Source: Phoronis australis (Eukaryota > Phoronida > Phoronidae). From it: a DNA stretch of 64,000 nucleotides. The notes under the pieces were generated by a model, which was not told the origin of the DNA, ran no database searches, and saw only the letters and a program-made list of their open reading frames with translations. Every line of letters starts with the position of its first letter. Positions within the stretch are counted from its first letter, which is position 1. Position numbers and translations under genes: made by a program. This document shows positions 26,001 to 35,160 of the stretch, piece by piece. The stretch covers positions 818,408 to 882,407 of the forward strand of contig NMRA01000079.1 in NCBI GenBank assembly GCA_002633005.1, given 5' to 3'.

Positions 26001-29000
26001 TTTATTTGTCTGATGGAGGCATCTTACTGTTTTGCCACATGCAATGATGCTGAAAATCGGGCGATTGGTTTCAAGCGGTTTCCTGGTGGGTTGATCTAGC
26101 TCAACTCAGGTATTTGGGCGTGTCTGGCGGGGCTAACCCACCACTAGATTTGTCTGGCAGTGTTTATTCGTGATACCTGGGCTTACGGTGAATATTTTGG
26201 AACTAGTTTTAGGCGGTTACCTCTTGGATTGATCTAGCTCAATTTTTAACCCTTTTTGATAATCGTCTGGCAGGGCCACCCCACCACTGAAATTGTCTGG
26301 CATCTAACTGTTGTGCCATGTTCAGTGATGCTGAACATCGTGCAATTGGTTTCAAACGGTTACCTGATGGGTTGATCTAGCTCAATTCTGGTATTTGGGC
26401 GTGTCTGGCGGGGGTAACCCACCACTAGATTTGTCTGGCAGTGTTCATTCGTGATACCTGGGCTTACGGTGAATATTTTGCGACTGGTTTCAAGCGGTTA
26501 CCTCTTGGATTGATCTAGCTCAATTTTTGTACCCTGTATATGTTCGTCTGGCGGGTAGTCCCCACCACTGAAATTGTCTGGCAGTGGCCAATTTTGATAC
26601 AGTGGATTACGTAGTAGGTATCCAAGGCAGTTTGAAGTGGTTACCAGAAAAGTTGATCTAGCTCAATTTTCGAGTGTAATTCTCTTGGCTCCCCTGACCA
26701 CACCCACCAGAGCGAACCTGCCAGACGGCCATTTCCAAGCATCAGGATACCCACAGAGCACTGTGGCACCAAAGAAAATTGGTTACCTTTTCATGCCCAA
26801 AAAAGCTCTGGGATCCCGGTCTAATGTAGGTTCCACTGTATTACGTTTCTCCTACCTGTTGTCACCTCTCTCATTGTCCAGTCTATTACTACGTTGAAAA
26901 GAAAAGGTGACAGAAGACAGTCTTGCTTCATTCCTGTTCTAATTTCAAATGGGTCTGTCATTTCACCGTCATGAAGAACACGGCAGTTACTTCCTTCGTA
27001 CATGATTTGACCAGTGTCACTATCTTTTCTGGGATGCCATAATGGCGCATGAACTTCCATAACGTGCTTCTGTCGATGCTGTCAAATGCCTTTTCAAAGT
27101 CCACAACATTGATCAATAGGGGAGAGTTCCATTCCATGGATTGTTCGAGGATGATTCTTAACGTTGCTATCTTATCGGAGCAAGATCTGCCTTTCCTGAA
27201 ACCCGCTTGTTGGTCCCTAAGTTTTCATCTACCATGAACTTGATTCGTTGTAGGATTATCCTATTAAATAGTTTCCCTGGTATTGATAGCAGCGTTATCT
27301 CTCGATGGTTGTTACAGTTTCCAAGGTCTCCTTTCTTTGGTAATTTTATTAGGTTTCCTTCTTTCCAATCGTCTGGAAAGATTTTATCTGTCCATACTTT
27401 GTGGAAGAGGTCGTTCAATAACTTTGCAGTTGAAGGGATGTCGGCCAGCAGTGCCTCTAGGGGGATATGGGCCTGTTCCAAGAAACTGACTTAAGTTCAT
27501 TTTTTACTTAAGTTTAAGATTTGTCTTATATTCCAAACTTTGAAACTTCCACATTCGGTTAGTTAGTCAAAATTAAGACAAAAATTATGTCACACACTTA
27601 AATCGAAGTTTAGATCTCTTTCTTCAATTGGTTTTGAGACAAATTTAACTTGTATTTTAAAATTTACTAAAATTTAAGATTTGTCGTAGCTAAGTCTGTT
27701 TTGTTGGAACGTGGCCCTGGTCTGGTCCTGCGACTTTTGCTGTCTTTAGGAATATCAAAGCACATGAAGTTTCATCTAGCGTTGGTGGTTCACAGTCGAT
27801 TTGTAAGTCATGTCTTGCTTGCATAATATCTGGGGGGTTCTCTGGTGATGGTCTGTTTAGGAGTGCATCAAAGTGTTCTTTTCATCTCCTAAGGTGACTG
27901 TCTTTTCCAAATACTCTTTTCCCGTTTTTGTCATTCACTGGTACCTCTGGTTTTCGATATCTGCCGGTTAAACGAGACGTATTTTGAAACACTTTTCTCA
28001 TTTGTCCATTGGCTGCTGCTTCCTCTGTTCTTTCCGTTATGTCGTTCAGGAATTTTTCCTTATCGTTTTTAATGCTGTTCTTTACTGCTCTGTGGACAGT
28101 TCTGTATGCTTCATGTGCCATTGCTTTTTCAGCTCTTGTTTTGCTGTTGTGAACATCTTGCTTCTTTGCTCTTCGTTCCTCTATTTTACTTAAGGATTCC
28201 CGTGTTATCCATTCTTGGTGTGTCTGTTTCCTGTGTCCGAGCACTTCTTGGCAGGTGTCAATGAAGGTGTCTCTTACTCTTTTCCGCATTGTATTTACAT
28301 CATTGCTTACTTCCTCGTCTAGGTGCTGCTGTGGTTGGAATTTGTTTGCGAGAGTGAGTTTAAACTCCTTCCTCTTCTGTTCGTCTTGTAACAGGTTGGT
28401 CGCATACTTCAGTCGGTTCCCATTGCTGCCTGCTTTGAATCGTCTCAGCTTTATCCTAAGTTTTGCAAGCACAAGGTTGTGGTCTGAACCCACATCTGCT
28501 CCTCTCATTACTCTCACATCTTCCACTGATTTTCTGAATTTACGGGATATACAGAAATGGTCTATTTGATTTTCCGTTACACCATCAGGCGAGATCCATG
28601 TGACTTTGTGAATACTCCTGTGTGGGAATGTAGATCACTAAGTTGTTGGCTCACCAGTGTTTCTTCCATCTCCCAAGAAGTCAGAATTTATAATCTCCTT
28701 TCGTGTTTCTGTAACTAGCTGTTTTACAGGAAGGGGCAGTTGACCCCTTGCCAAACTCCCAACCTGGAGGACCAGGCTCATCATTTGCAGGCTCGCACTG
28801 TATCACGCAGATGAACTGGGCGGTAGGCACCATTCTTTATTTCTCTCTGATAGAGGTTCCCCTGCACCACAGTACTTGTGACCAAAGCCAGAACAGACAC
28901 CGTGCCTAGACATGACCAGAGGTGGCTTCACAACCTGAAGCTACATGCACATGTAGCCATGTTGTATCACAAACTTTTGTACATGAATTGCCAGCTCTGT

Positions 29001-32000
29001 ATCTCTCAATCGACAAAATCTGGGATGGTACACACATGGCACACCCAACCAGTTTTGGATGACTGTTTACTAGCGGCACCTGGTGCGAGTCACCGTGCTA
29101 CTTCCGGTAGGTGGGTCGTCTTCACACTAACCGCAAAGCAGCACCTCTTTGGGGCATTTTTTCAGATCTGCAGAGCTCATTTTAGATTATTGGTTTACCA
29201 CTTTCACGTTCTCAATTGATATCAATACCTTTCAACACGCCGTTGACATAAAGTTGGTGAGTGGTTGCCGACAAGCTCACTCCGAAAGGAGAAGCTCTAA
29301 AGACGGCGGGTATCTTGGCGAATGGGGAAACAAGTGGAGTCGTTATGTAGCAAGCAGTAATATGATTAGGCAGTGTTTCCGAGACAAAAATATACACACT
29401 GCCTTCTTATAATCTGACCAATAACCTTGCTTGTTTTGCAGCTGGTTCTGACGCCTGCATTGTGAACGTCAGTAGCCTTCGCGCCCATAGTGCTGGGCCG
29501 GACATGTCTTCGTACAGCGCGTCAAAGGCTGCCGTAAACATGCTTACAAAATGTATGGCGCTGGATTTGTCATCGAAAGGAATACGTGTGAACACTGTCA
29601 GTCCGGGCTTCGTCTGGACCCCAGCAATGGTAAGCTCTTGCACTGTAGTTTCTTCTATTTGGCGGTAGCTTCTGGGCTACACTTGCTCAATTACCTTAAG
29701 CATACACACCTGATTCAGTTCTGTTTTATAACGCTACAATTGTTAGAAAAGACTGAACTCTACCATATTCCCAGAATTGTGTGAAACTGAGTTAAGTTGA
29801 ACTTTTGCGGCAACTGATTGCTTATTTGTAAATGGACGTGCGCAGTAAGTTGTCGGGATTTCGACAATGTGCGTAGTCTTTCATGTAAATCAACACCTGC
29901 GGCTATTTTGTCGACATTTAGCCAGAATTAAAGGAGAATGCAACCCGATTTAATTAGTCTTTTTTTGCTGTCTTAATCGGTCTATATCCACATCGCTTCG
30001 AATACGGTCGACCTTATCTTGCCAAGAGGTGTCGCGTTAACCTGTGCGGAAGGTGAGAAACGCTAGCGTCGTCTGTGGTTCATCTGCAGAGTGAATGCCG
30101 CTATGTTGGTGCATCGTTCCTGCTTGTCCGAACAATGCAGCTGCGAGGACAGCGGTTAAATTATTGTTTTTTCGACTTCCTCGAGAGTCCGAAATGCTTA
30201 GAAAGTGGCTCGTGATGGTGAAGAATGAAAAGTACGCTGTGAAACTTAACGTTCCACCTGCGAAGTCTTCGTCGGGTTCGACTGATGAGCTCTCGTCTAA
30301 GTCACACGGTATTGCCCGCATTGCCATGTTGATGTTTGTTACTGAGCGTTCTGTTTCAAAATGAATTATTCTCACCCCAACCAATGCTTATATAAAACTT
30401 AAACAAAGTCTGCCTCATTAGATGCAATTTCTAATGCCTTTGAAGTGTTCGTGAGTGCAAATGATTTGAGAAGCCAGCAGTGAATAAATCACTGCCTTAC
30501 CGGCTTTAGGTGCAATAAAACTAATTGACGGGACGCCGATGCCGTGTGAGCTCATGCTAATTTAAGTGTTTGCTGGCAAAAACTGTTGTGAAACAACTCA
30601 GTCGATTTCCATCCCACGGCCTGGTGTTAAAGGAGTCTTTATTTACATTTACATTATTAAAATAATGATTTTCAATGTACAACTTCTGCCCTGACCGTGC
30701 TGTGGCCAAAGCGGAACCAGTCGGAATTCGCGGCCCCCGACGAGTAAGTAGATTTATAGTTTCGTGGGTACTTCACCAACATCACGTGCACATTACTTTG
30801 GCTCACTAGTATAGTATTTTTGGACTGGAAATTTAGTTTCCAACTTTTGCTGGTTCATGTTCGTGATGTCTGATCAGTTTGCGAGCCACTGGCCGACGGG
30901 ATAACGAGTCAATCCGGCCGGCCGGCCGCTGCGACGGGCCTGATCGGGCTCCGAGCCACTGGCCAGGATAACAAGCGTTTTGTTTGTTTAGAACTCAAAA
31001 GTCACAAGTCTAAACAACACAGATCTGGTTCTCCTGTCTGTATCTCACGGTAAATACTTCGAATTTATCACCGAACAGACTCCAAACTCCTGCTACGGAC
31101 CATATTGGCCTTCCAAACTTTGTAGGCTACGGTGTGTCCACATCCGGAATAGCGAAATAAAACGACACGTTTTTATAAGAGCTCAGTGCATTTTTAAGGG
31201 TTTTACATCGAAGTTTGATGATTTATTGATGTTAAACTTTGAATTCAAGCGATAATCTGACTCAGGTAACCCGTATTGTGAACTGCTGAACACTGAGACT
31301 GCGTGTAAAACCAATTACGTCATTGGATAATTTCAACACCTCCGTCTGCCATCAGGTGTCAGGTAACGCAACCGTACTTGGCGTTATGGAGTAGAACTAC
31401 TCGATCTAAATTGATAAAAATTAGGTTGTTTTTTGGGTGACATGCTCCTTTAAACAAGCTTTCAGTCGAAGAGAAATTAACATTTACGTTTCCTCGAGTT
31501 TCGACGTTGTACAGTTTATTTTAAAACTGCTGCACAACCGTTGATTCAGTGATGTGAGGCGGTATAGCAAACACGAGTGAAACGTTGGGAAACATCGTTT
31601 TTGCAACAAACATTAATGCCGTCTATCAACAATATCGGAACCCCTCCTTTAGGGTAAAGTGCCAAGGCAACACACGTTGTAACAGGCTTAACTAGTATTT
31701 CTTCATCGAGGTTGAAAACTTAGGAAACAACTACGCTCTGATACATCTACGATAAGATCACGATCTGCGAGACCGCCTCGTATGATTTAGGATAATGTGA
31801 GAACTTCATTTTCATTTTTCAGTCTGTTCACACTGTGGAACCACGTGGTGGAGACTTCGAGACGAACACAGTTGGAAGACGATATCATATGAACGGGAAA
31901 GGATTCATTGAAGCCGCCGGAATCGCGTCTGTCATCGCTTTTCTCTGCAGCAAAGACGCCATGTACATAGATGGCGCTGACCTTCCAGTCGACTGTGGAT

Positions 32001-32035
32001 TCACTGCAATGGGACCCGAAGGTCAAGGGAACTAA
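16873..32035 (+). CDS. SDR copy 1: intact NAD(H)-type short-chain dehydrogenase/reductase
   Basis: Five exons: 16873-17015, 18674-18894, 20351-20452, 29442-29629, 31823-32035 (867 bp, 288 residues). Seen in the product: TGGASGIG at residues 33-40 (dinucleotide-binding loop), Asp58 at the end of the second strand (FDIN), which in this superfamily favours NAD(H) over NADP(H), VDV at 83-85, Asn138, Ser167, Tyr180 and Lys184 (YSASK), so the Asn-Ser-Tyr-Lys tetrad is complete, and VNTVSPG at 205-211. The usual NNAG motif is NCCA (111-114), and the C-terminal VDGG-type motif reads VDCG. Length and order fit a classical soluble SDR; substrate unknown. Introns 3 (9 kb) and 4 carry the large transposons. 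A TATA-like ataaaag lies about 90 bases before the ATG. Confidence 0.88.
18674..18894 (+). CDS. SDR copy 1 exon 2 (cofactor Asp and NCCA motif)
   Basis: 221 bp between a tttcag acceptor and a gtgagt donor; encodes VAIFDIN through FLVNCCAYFGGLLT. Phases 2 and 1 match the flanking exons. Confidence 0.88.
20351..20452 (+). CDS. SDR copy 1 exon 3 (catalytic Asn region)
   Basis: 102 bp encoding LRKTLEVNVIGVSNMAKACL; the Asn of EVN is the fourth member of the SDR tetrad. Phase 1 on both sides. Confidence 0.87.
20715..21214 (-). mobile_element. RTE-like LINE, 3' part (RT catalytic motif to 3' end)
   Basis: Minus strand: LDDLDYADNNALLSHTAGQM continues the reverse transcriptase, with the catalytic YADD changed to YADN. 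Next come a degraded KTKILNITPDTETP block with internal stops and ASIAKARTAFYQLMKVWKAR. It ends near a tgatgatgatgac run, a common 3' tail in RTE elements. It is the direct continuation of the segment at 26824. Confidence 0.82.
21215..22165 (+). repeat. Left inverted arm with ~140 bp tandem units
   Basis: The anchor attgagctagatcaa (or near variant) recurs at 21371, 21514, 21652, 21795, 21933 and 22071: spacings 143, 138, 143, 138, 138. Each unit also has gaggtaacc, gccagacaa and ggtgggg/ggtgggt blocks. Units alternate between two types, so the true period is a ~281 bp dimer for the outer part. Confidence 0.88.
22685..22790 (+). repeat. Short degenerate repeats with ctccgaaggtt core
   Basis: actccgaaggttcacta and close variants occur four or five times here, and in inverse (aaccttcggagta) at about 23750-23810, so the two clusters could pair. 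Confidence 0.5.
23285..23715. repeat. Nested inverted repeat (~430 bp hairpin)
   Basis: The segment from gggcccagtctcg to gtgcgaactcaagataagtg (23303-23391) is repeated in inverse from about 23610 to 23705 (cacttatcttgagttcgcac to accgggccca). Arms are about 90-100 bp with a ~220 bp AT-rich loop; likely a MITE. Confidence 0.65.
25142..25639 (-). CDS. Fragment of an uncharacterised element-associated protein
   Basis: 165-codon frame next to the right arm of the foldback element. It contains INIFPTMLDVFFALNRPNYA, then RWGTLFYQKLKLANP, and TRKNFNRSAVDLSLKQS. From memory, NYARW followed by a VDLSLEQT-like block occurs in a large family of uncharacterised, multi-copy proteins of corals, molluscs and other invertebrates; I cannot name a catalytic domain. 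After SLKQS the usual continuation is missing, so the frame is probably a relic. It may have been the element's own protein or captured sequence. Confidence 0.5.
   Translation of the reverse strand: MMQLLKGIITKIPSFAVACVMFARHLPSFHTVINGKFGKTGQFLAIFVFLINRAHRELQRCVKNNDFSGYINIFPTMLDVFFALNRPNYARWGTLFYQKLKLANPILREALENGAFSVLRTRKNFNRSAVDLSLKQSVFFMFDMVFSKKAENTSAARDIGYVWSC
26040..26823 (-). repeat. Right inverted arm with ~140 bp tandem units
   Basis: The reverse-complement anchor ttgatctagctcaa recurs at about 26091, 26229, 26372, 26510 and 26653: spacings 138, 143, 138, 143. This mirrors the left arm with one unit fewer. Similarity to the left arm looks very high by eye, including the outermost ~150 bases. 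Confidence 0.88.
26824..28760 (-). mobile_element. RTE-like LINE, 5' part (endonuclease end and reverse transcriptase)
   Basis: Minus strand, read from about 28.7 kb downward. ENQIDHFCISRKF and VRVMRGADVGSDHNLVLAKL are the last motifs of an APE-type endonuclease. A linker of about 170 residues follows, then DDWKEGNLIKLPKKGDLGNC, the ITLLSIPGKLFNRIIL motif, and RTGMKQDCLLSPFLFNVVID of the reverse transcriptase. These are typical of RTE-clade elements. Frameshifts and short gaps show it is dead, and the endonuclease N-terminus is missing (5' truncated). It is interrupted by a MITE at 27469-27717 and continues after the 5.6 kb insertion at 20715-21214. Confidence 0.85.
27469..27717. mobile_element. 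MITE inserted in the LINE
   Basis: Ends read gggcctgttccaagaaactg and, inverted, gggccacgttccaacaaaac; TA-rich interior with ttaagattt and aaatcttaa repeats. The LINE protein is broken exactly here between the AGPD and HIPLEAL blocks, which adjoin in intact elements, so the insertion is well placed. A 3-bp TGG duplication is possible. Confidence 0.72.
29442..29629 (+). CDS. SDR copy 1 exon 4 (catalytic Ser, Tyr, Lys)
   Basis: 188 bp encoding CIVNVSS, SSYSASKAAVNMLTKCMAL and IRVNTVSPGFVWTPAM. Lies 9 kb after exon 3, the gap being filled by a LINE and nested insertions. Confidence 0.88.
29928..31453 (+). mobile_element. Kolobok-like element, TTAA-flanked, carrying a THAP fragment
   Basis: Left end TTAAAGGAGAATGCAACCC and, inverted at the right end, TTAAAGGAGCATGTCACCC match at about 16 of 19 bases. 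TTAA at both junctions is the target duplication typical of Kolobok and piggyBac; a THAP domain inside favours Kolobok. About 1.5 kb and without a transposase core that I can see, so non-autonomous. Lies in intron 4 of SDR copy 1. Confidence 0.6.
30095..30364 (+). pseudogene. THAP-domain fragment
   Basis: Begins MPLCWCIVPACPNNAAARTA then LLFFRLPRESEMLRKW: the Cys-x(4)-Cys pair, Phe-x-x-Pro and Trp of the THAP zinc finger. The distal Cys-x-x-His of the finger is not found, so the domain is incomplete or continues in an exon I could not place. THAP domains bind DNA, including transposon ends. Confidence 0.6.
31823..32035 (+). CDS. SDR copy 1 exon 5 (C-terminal segment and stop)
   Basis: 213 bp ending in TAA; encodes GFIEAAGIASVIAFLCSKDA, then YIDGADLPVDCGF, the last strand of the fold. 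Confidence 0.87.
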   Translation, partial: SVHTVEPRGGDFETNTVGRRYHMNGKGFIEAAGIASVIAFLCSKDAMYIDGADLPVDCGFTAMGPEGQGN

Positions 32036-32483
32036 CGGATTTTCTTACAAATTTCCTGACTGTCCACTCGAGTTTACCGAATTCCCATGCTTTTATTGAA
32101 GGCATACTTATACATAGTTAAGTTTCCTAACAGTTCCTTGCAACAAAAACTCCTTTGTTTACATTGAATGACAGTGTCTCACATCGTGTAACCATCGTTG
32201 GTATTGTGTTTGAAAGAATACTGGTCATGTTCTTGAATTATCAAAGAGCGGGGTCAGGTCCAGTGGTTTTGTACTCTAAATCGAACTTGCAATTATCATT
32301 TCGTACGAACTCACGATTCATGTCAAATATTTTGCGTTCGAGTATGTTATGGTTTATGCATGGTGAGTTTCTACTCCAAGTTTGCACTTGATCATCCCTA
32401 GTAAAAACTTGGTATTACGATTTCCTACTTCAGGGTACTGTTATCCAGATCAAAACGCTTGAATATTCTGTAATTTGTCGTTA

Positions 32484-32627
32484 CCATGGGCGGCGCAGCA
32501 CTGAAGAAAGCGGGAGGCGGCTATAGCCCCAGCCCTCCTGTGGTGCAACGCCGATTCACCATGGGCGGCACAACGCTGAAAAAAGGGACTATACTCCTCC
32601 ATCTCCCCAGTGGTGAGCCGCCCATGG
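32484..32627. mobile_element. Small MITE 1, ccatgggcggc ends
   Basis: ccatgggcggc at the left and gccgcccatgg at the right, flanked by tta on both sides; two internal units of about 70 bp each with gctatagccc-like and actgaa blocks. About 450 bp after the SDR copy 1 stop. Confidence 0.65.
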
Positions 32628-32742
32628 TTACTCGGGATCTTCGCCAGCAGAGTAATTGGTTGTGACCGCTGGAGTTCCAGGCTCAATTCTTGACTCGAAG
32701 TATTCTCATGGAGTTATCTGGTCCCAGGTGATGTCCCTTCAA

Positions 32743-32860
32743 CATGGGCGGCGCAGCACTAAAAAAAGTGGGGGCTAAAGCCCCCTCAACCATGTGCGGC
32801 GTAGCTCTGAAAAAAAGTGAGGGGTATAGCCCCCCAACCCCTTATGGTGCGACGCCCATG
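32743..32860. mobile_element. Small MITE 2, catgggcggcg ends
   Basis: catgggcggcgcagcac at the left and gcgacgcccatg at the right; two internal direct units with aaaaaaagtg and agcccccc. Same family as the element 115 bp upstream. Confidence 0.65.
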
Positions 32861-33327
32861 TTTAACTAAGAATTAGCATGGTGATTCCAGAGGTACCTCA
32901 GCAAGAAATCTTAGTTATGCCGCACTTGACCAATGTTATCATGCTGCCCCGCCACTGGAACTGCAGGGTTATTTAAGTGTGATATGCATAATGCACACGC
33001 ACAACGTAACGCATTTAGGAATCGTAAAGCCTTGTTATGTGGGCTCATCTCTTAGTTGCTTCTTTATTGTTTGTGCAGAACGGGAAGCATACATGTAGGC
33101 TTCCTAAGAAGGGATCTCCCGTATAAGTGTTCTTATATACGTGCCGCAAAATCAGATGCTCAATTTTTCCTCAGATAACGTGATACACTAGAGAATTAAC
33201 ATCAACCAGGTAATGTTTTAGGGTCCGAGTGATTTGGCGTTGAAATTTTTATGTTTCCACTTGGATTGCTCAGGATGTGCGCTGTTCTGAGTGTGCAGCG
33301 CCACCTTCTTTATCATTAGGATTACGG

Positions 33328-33446
33328 CTGACGGCTTAATAACCAAATCAGAAGGCAGCATCCTTGACACACCTTCGTCTGCGTTTCGATGACGCCATTT
33401 TACCCGACAAACAATACGTTGTCGAGTAAAACCTATTTTAGTCTGT
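33328..33446 (+). repeat. Fragment related to the MITE at 4317-4611
   Basis: Shares aaccaatcagaa-like, tgacacacctt and cccgacaaacaatacgttgt blocks with 4470-4550. No inverted ends remain. Confidence 0.55.
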
Positions 33447-34796
33447 AGCTCAAGATAGTGTATGATAGGAATGGTGATACGATGTTGATATGGCATGTGT
33501 AATTCTGACAGCTGTTATGCAACTCGAGAAGAATATTCCGTCATTTTGCCTGGGCATCTCCTAAGCCGAAAAGTGATGTCGAAAGGTTTAAATTATGTAT
33601 CAAACTGTGGCACGGGCACGTAGTCCAGCAGCTGAACTTGGAAATGTTTCTTGATTACTCAAAAGGTAAACACAAATATATTTGTTCCAAAATACACACT
33701 TTTCAGCTTGGTGGCTACAGTGTATCTGGTTTTGACTCCGGAGTTTCACTCGTCTGGCCACCTTTTTTCTCAACACCTGCAGGATCTCAGCACTATAGTC
33801 TAGCGATAGTCCCTGAAAATTGTTTGTATTTTTATTATTTTCCAGTTATTTCGACCTATAGACATCGTTTTGTTTCGTAGCAAAGGTACACTTTTGTCAT
33901 TAATATACCCGTAAGCTGGCGTTCAAATGAACTTTTTTTGAAAATTGAGAGATTCGATCGGCTCAGGGAGGGGCACTGGATTACTGCACTCAAAGCTTTG
34001 TTCGAGCTGTTGTCACAAAAAATAAACTCTCGAATTACTTTTTGATGAGAATCTCTAGTATACACTTCACCTGTAGAGTTAAAGAGAGCTCATTTTATAG
34101 TTGTTAAAACACGATATTTAGATTTATGAAGCTTTAAAGAAAGAATTTGAGTTATCTTTGTGAATAACTATTTTTGGCAATAGACCAGGCTTGTCATTTT
34201 TTGTAACCATACCACAGTTTAATGAACATGCTACGTTTAAAAATAACTGCGAGCTACCTTTATGCAGTGAAAGTACGAAAAATGCGAAGTTCATCAGAAG
34301 GTGAGCCTAACTTAAATGTCTTAATGGTGCAATAAGTGCATTAATTTGGCTTGGACACAGCCCTAGACCTACCGGAGCTAACTAATTGCCTTGTAGTTGA
34401 GCTATAAACCTGAGCTTTTTTAATCGAAATATTTCTTTCGAAGATTAGAAAATCATGAACAGTGCTATTGACTCGACCTACATGCACTTTACTCGGGGAG
34501 TCCCACGGGCAGTTGTGACCTACTTTTCATTTGGCGGATATTAACAGACGGCAGAATAAATATGTCTGCGAATCTTCACTGATTTTGTTCGAAAAATCAT
34601 AAATTCTATGACAACGTACAGACAATTCGACTTTAAGGTACATACCCAGCTTTACATGAACATATCGCATCATTCAGTGGCCTAGCCATTTGTCAGGTGA
34701 AAAGATGTTCTAAGGATTTTTCGCTGGCTGCGAAATACTATTCCTCGAACACTTATTTTTTCATCGTCACTTTTCCAAATTCCCACATCATAAACG

Positions 34797-34975
34797 AGCA
34801 CCCCAAATTTGAGAATTGGGCAAAAAGGTCCTCCTCAGCAAAACAAAAAGTCCGAGTAAACGAGACAAAAGTCCACAATATCCACAGGAATTCCTCGTTG
34901 ATTTTTTCAATAAAAGGTCCGCATACCGAAAATTTTGAGCCCCCCTATATTTTGGGCTATAATATAAAAAATAAT
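34797..34975 (+). repeat. MITE-like repeat, same family, partial copy
   Basis: aaaaaggtcctcctcagcaa, cgagacaaaagtccac and aaaaggtccgcataccgaaa match the copies in the CUB gene. It abuts the truncated SINE A copy. Confidence 0.55.
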
Positions 34976-34976
34976 T

Positions 34977-35160
34977 GCAGGCGGTCTGATACACGTTGTA
35001 CCAGACGTGCGCAGGCCTCGCATGTGGGCCCATTGCACTGATCACCTGGAAATATGTTTATGCTTTATTAAAATGTGCTTAAAACCGAGCTGAGGAGCTA
35101 GAAACCTAGCTCATGGGTTTAGCGGGGTTACATGGTGGGACTCGGGCTAGGTGCGTGCAT
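34977..35160 (-). repeat. SINE family A, second copy
   Basis: The reverse complement matches 500-690: starts at the cgagtcccac region, shares the cagtgcaatgggcccacatg block and ends at gaccgcctgcaatta. The B box is cut short and the A box missing, so it is 5' truncated. Confidence 0.65.

Larger units (their letters stand above)
21215..26823. mobile_element. Foldback-like transposon, 5.6 kb, inserted in the LINE
   Basis: Both ends read TAGACCGGGATCCCAGAGC inward (21215 on the plus strand, 26823 on the minus strand). The long inverted arms (about 0.93 and 0.78 kb) are each made of ~140 bp tandem units. Removing the element and one copy of ATG restores an in-frame join in the LINE, so ATG is the likely 3-bp target duplication (ATGTA also possible if the terminal TA is counted as target). 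The interior holds a 165-codon minus-strand frame and nested inverted-repeat insertions. Long arms of tandem units are the hallmark of foldback elements; the superfamily is not assigned. Confidence 0.8.

Noticed and set aside
27882-28526. Host gene on the minus strand
   Set aside because: Content is LINE endonuclease end and the linker to the reverse transcriptase, in one line with broken RT blocks.
30640-31000. Further THAP or transposase exons in the Kolobok-like element
   Set aside because: Some open stretches, but no recognisable Cys-x-x-His or catalytic motif.
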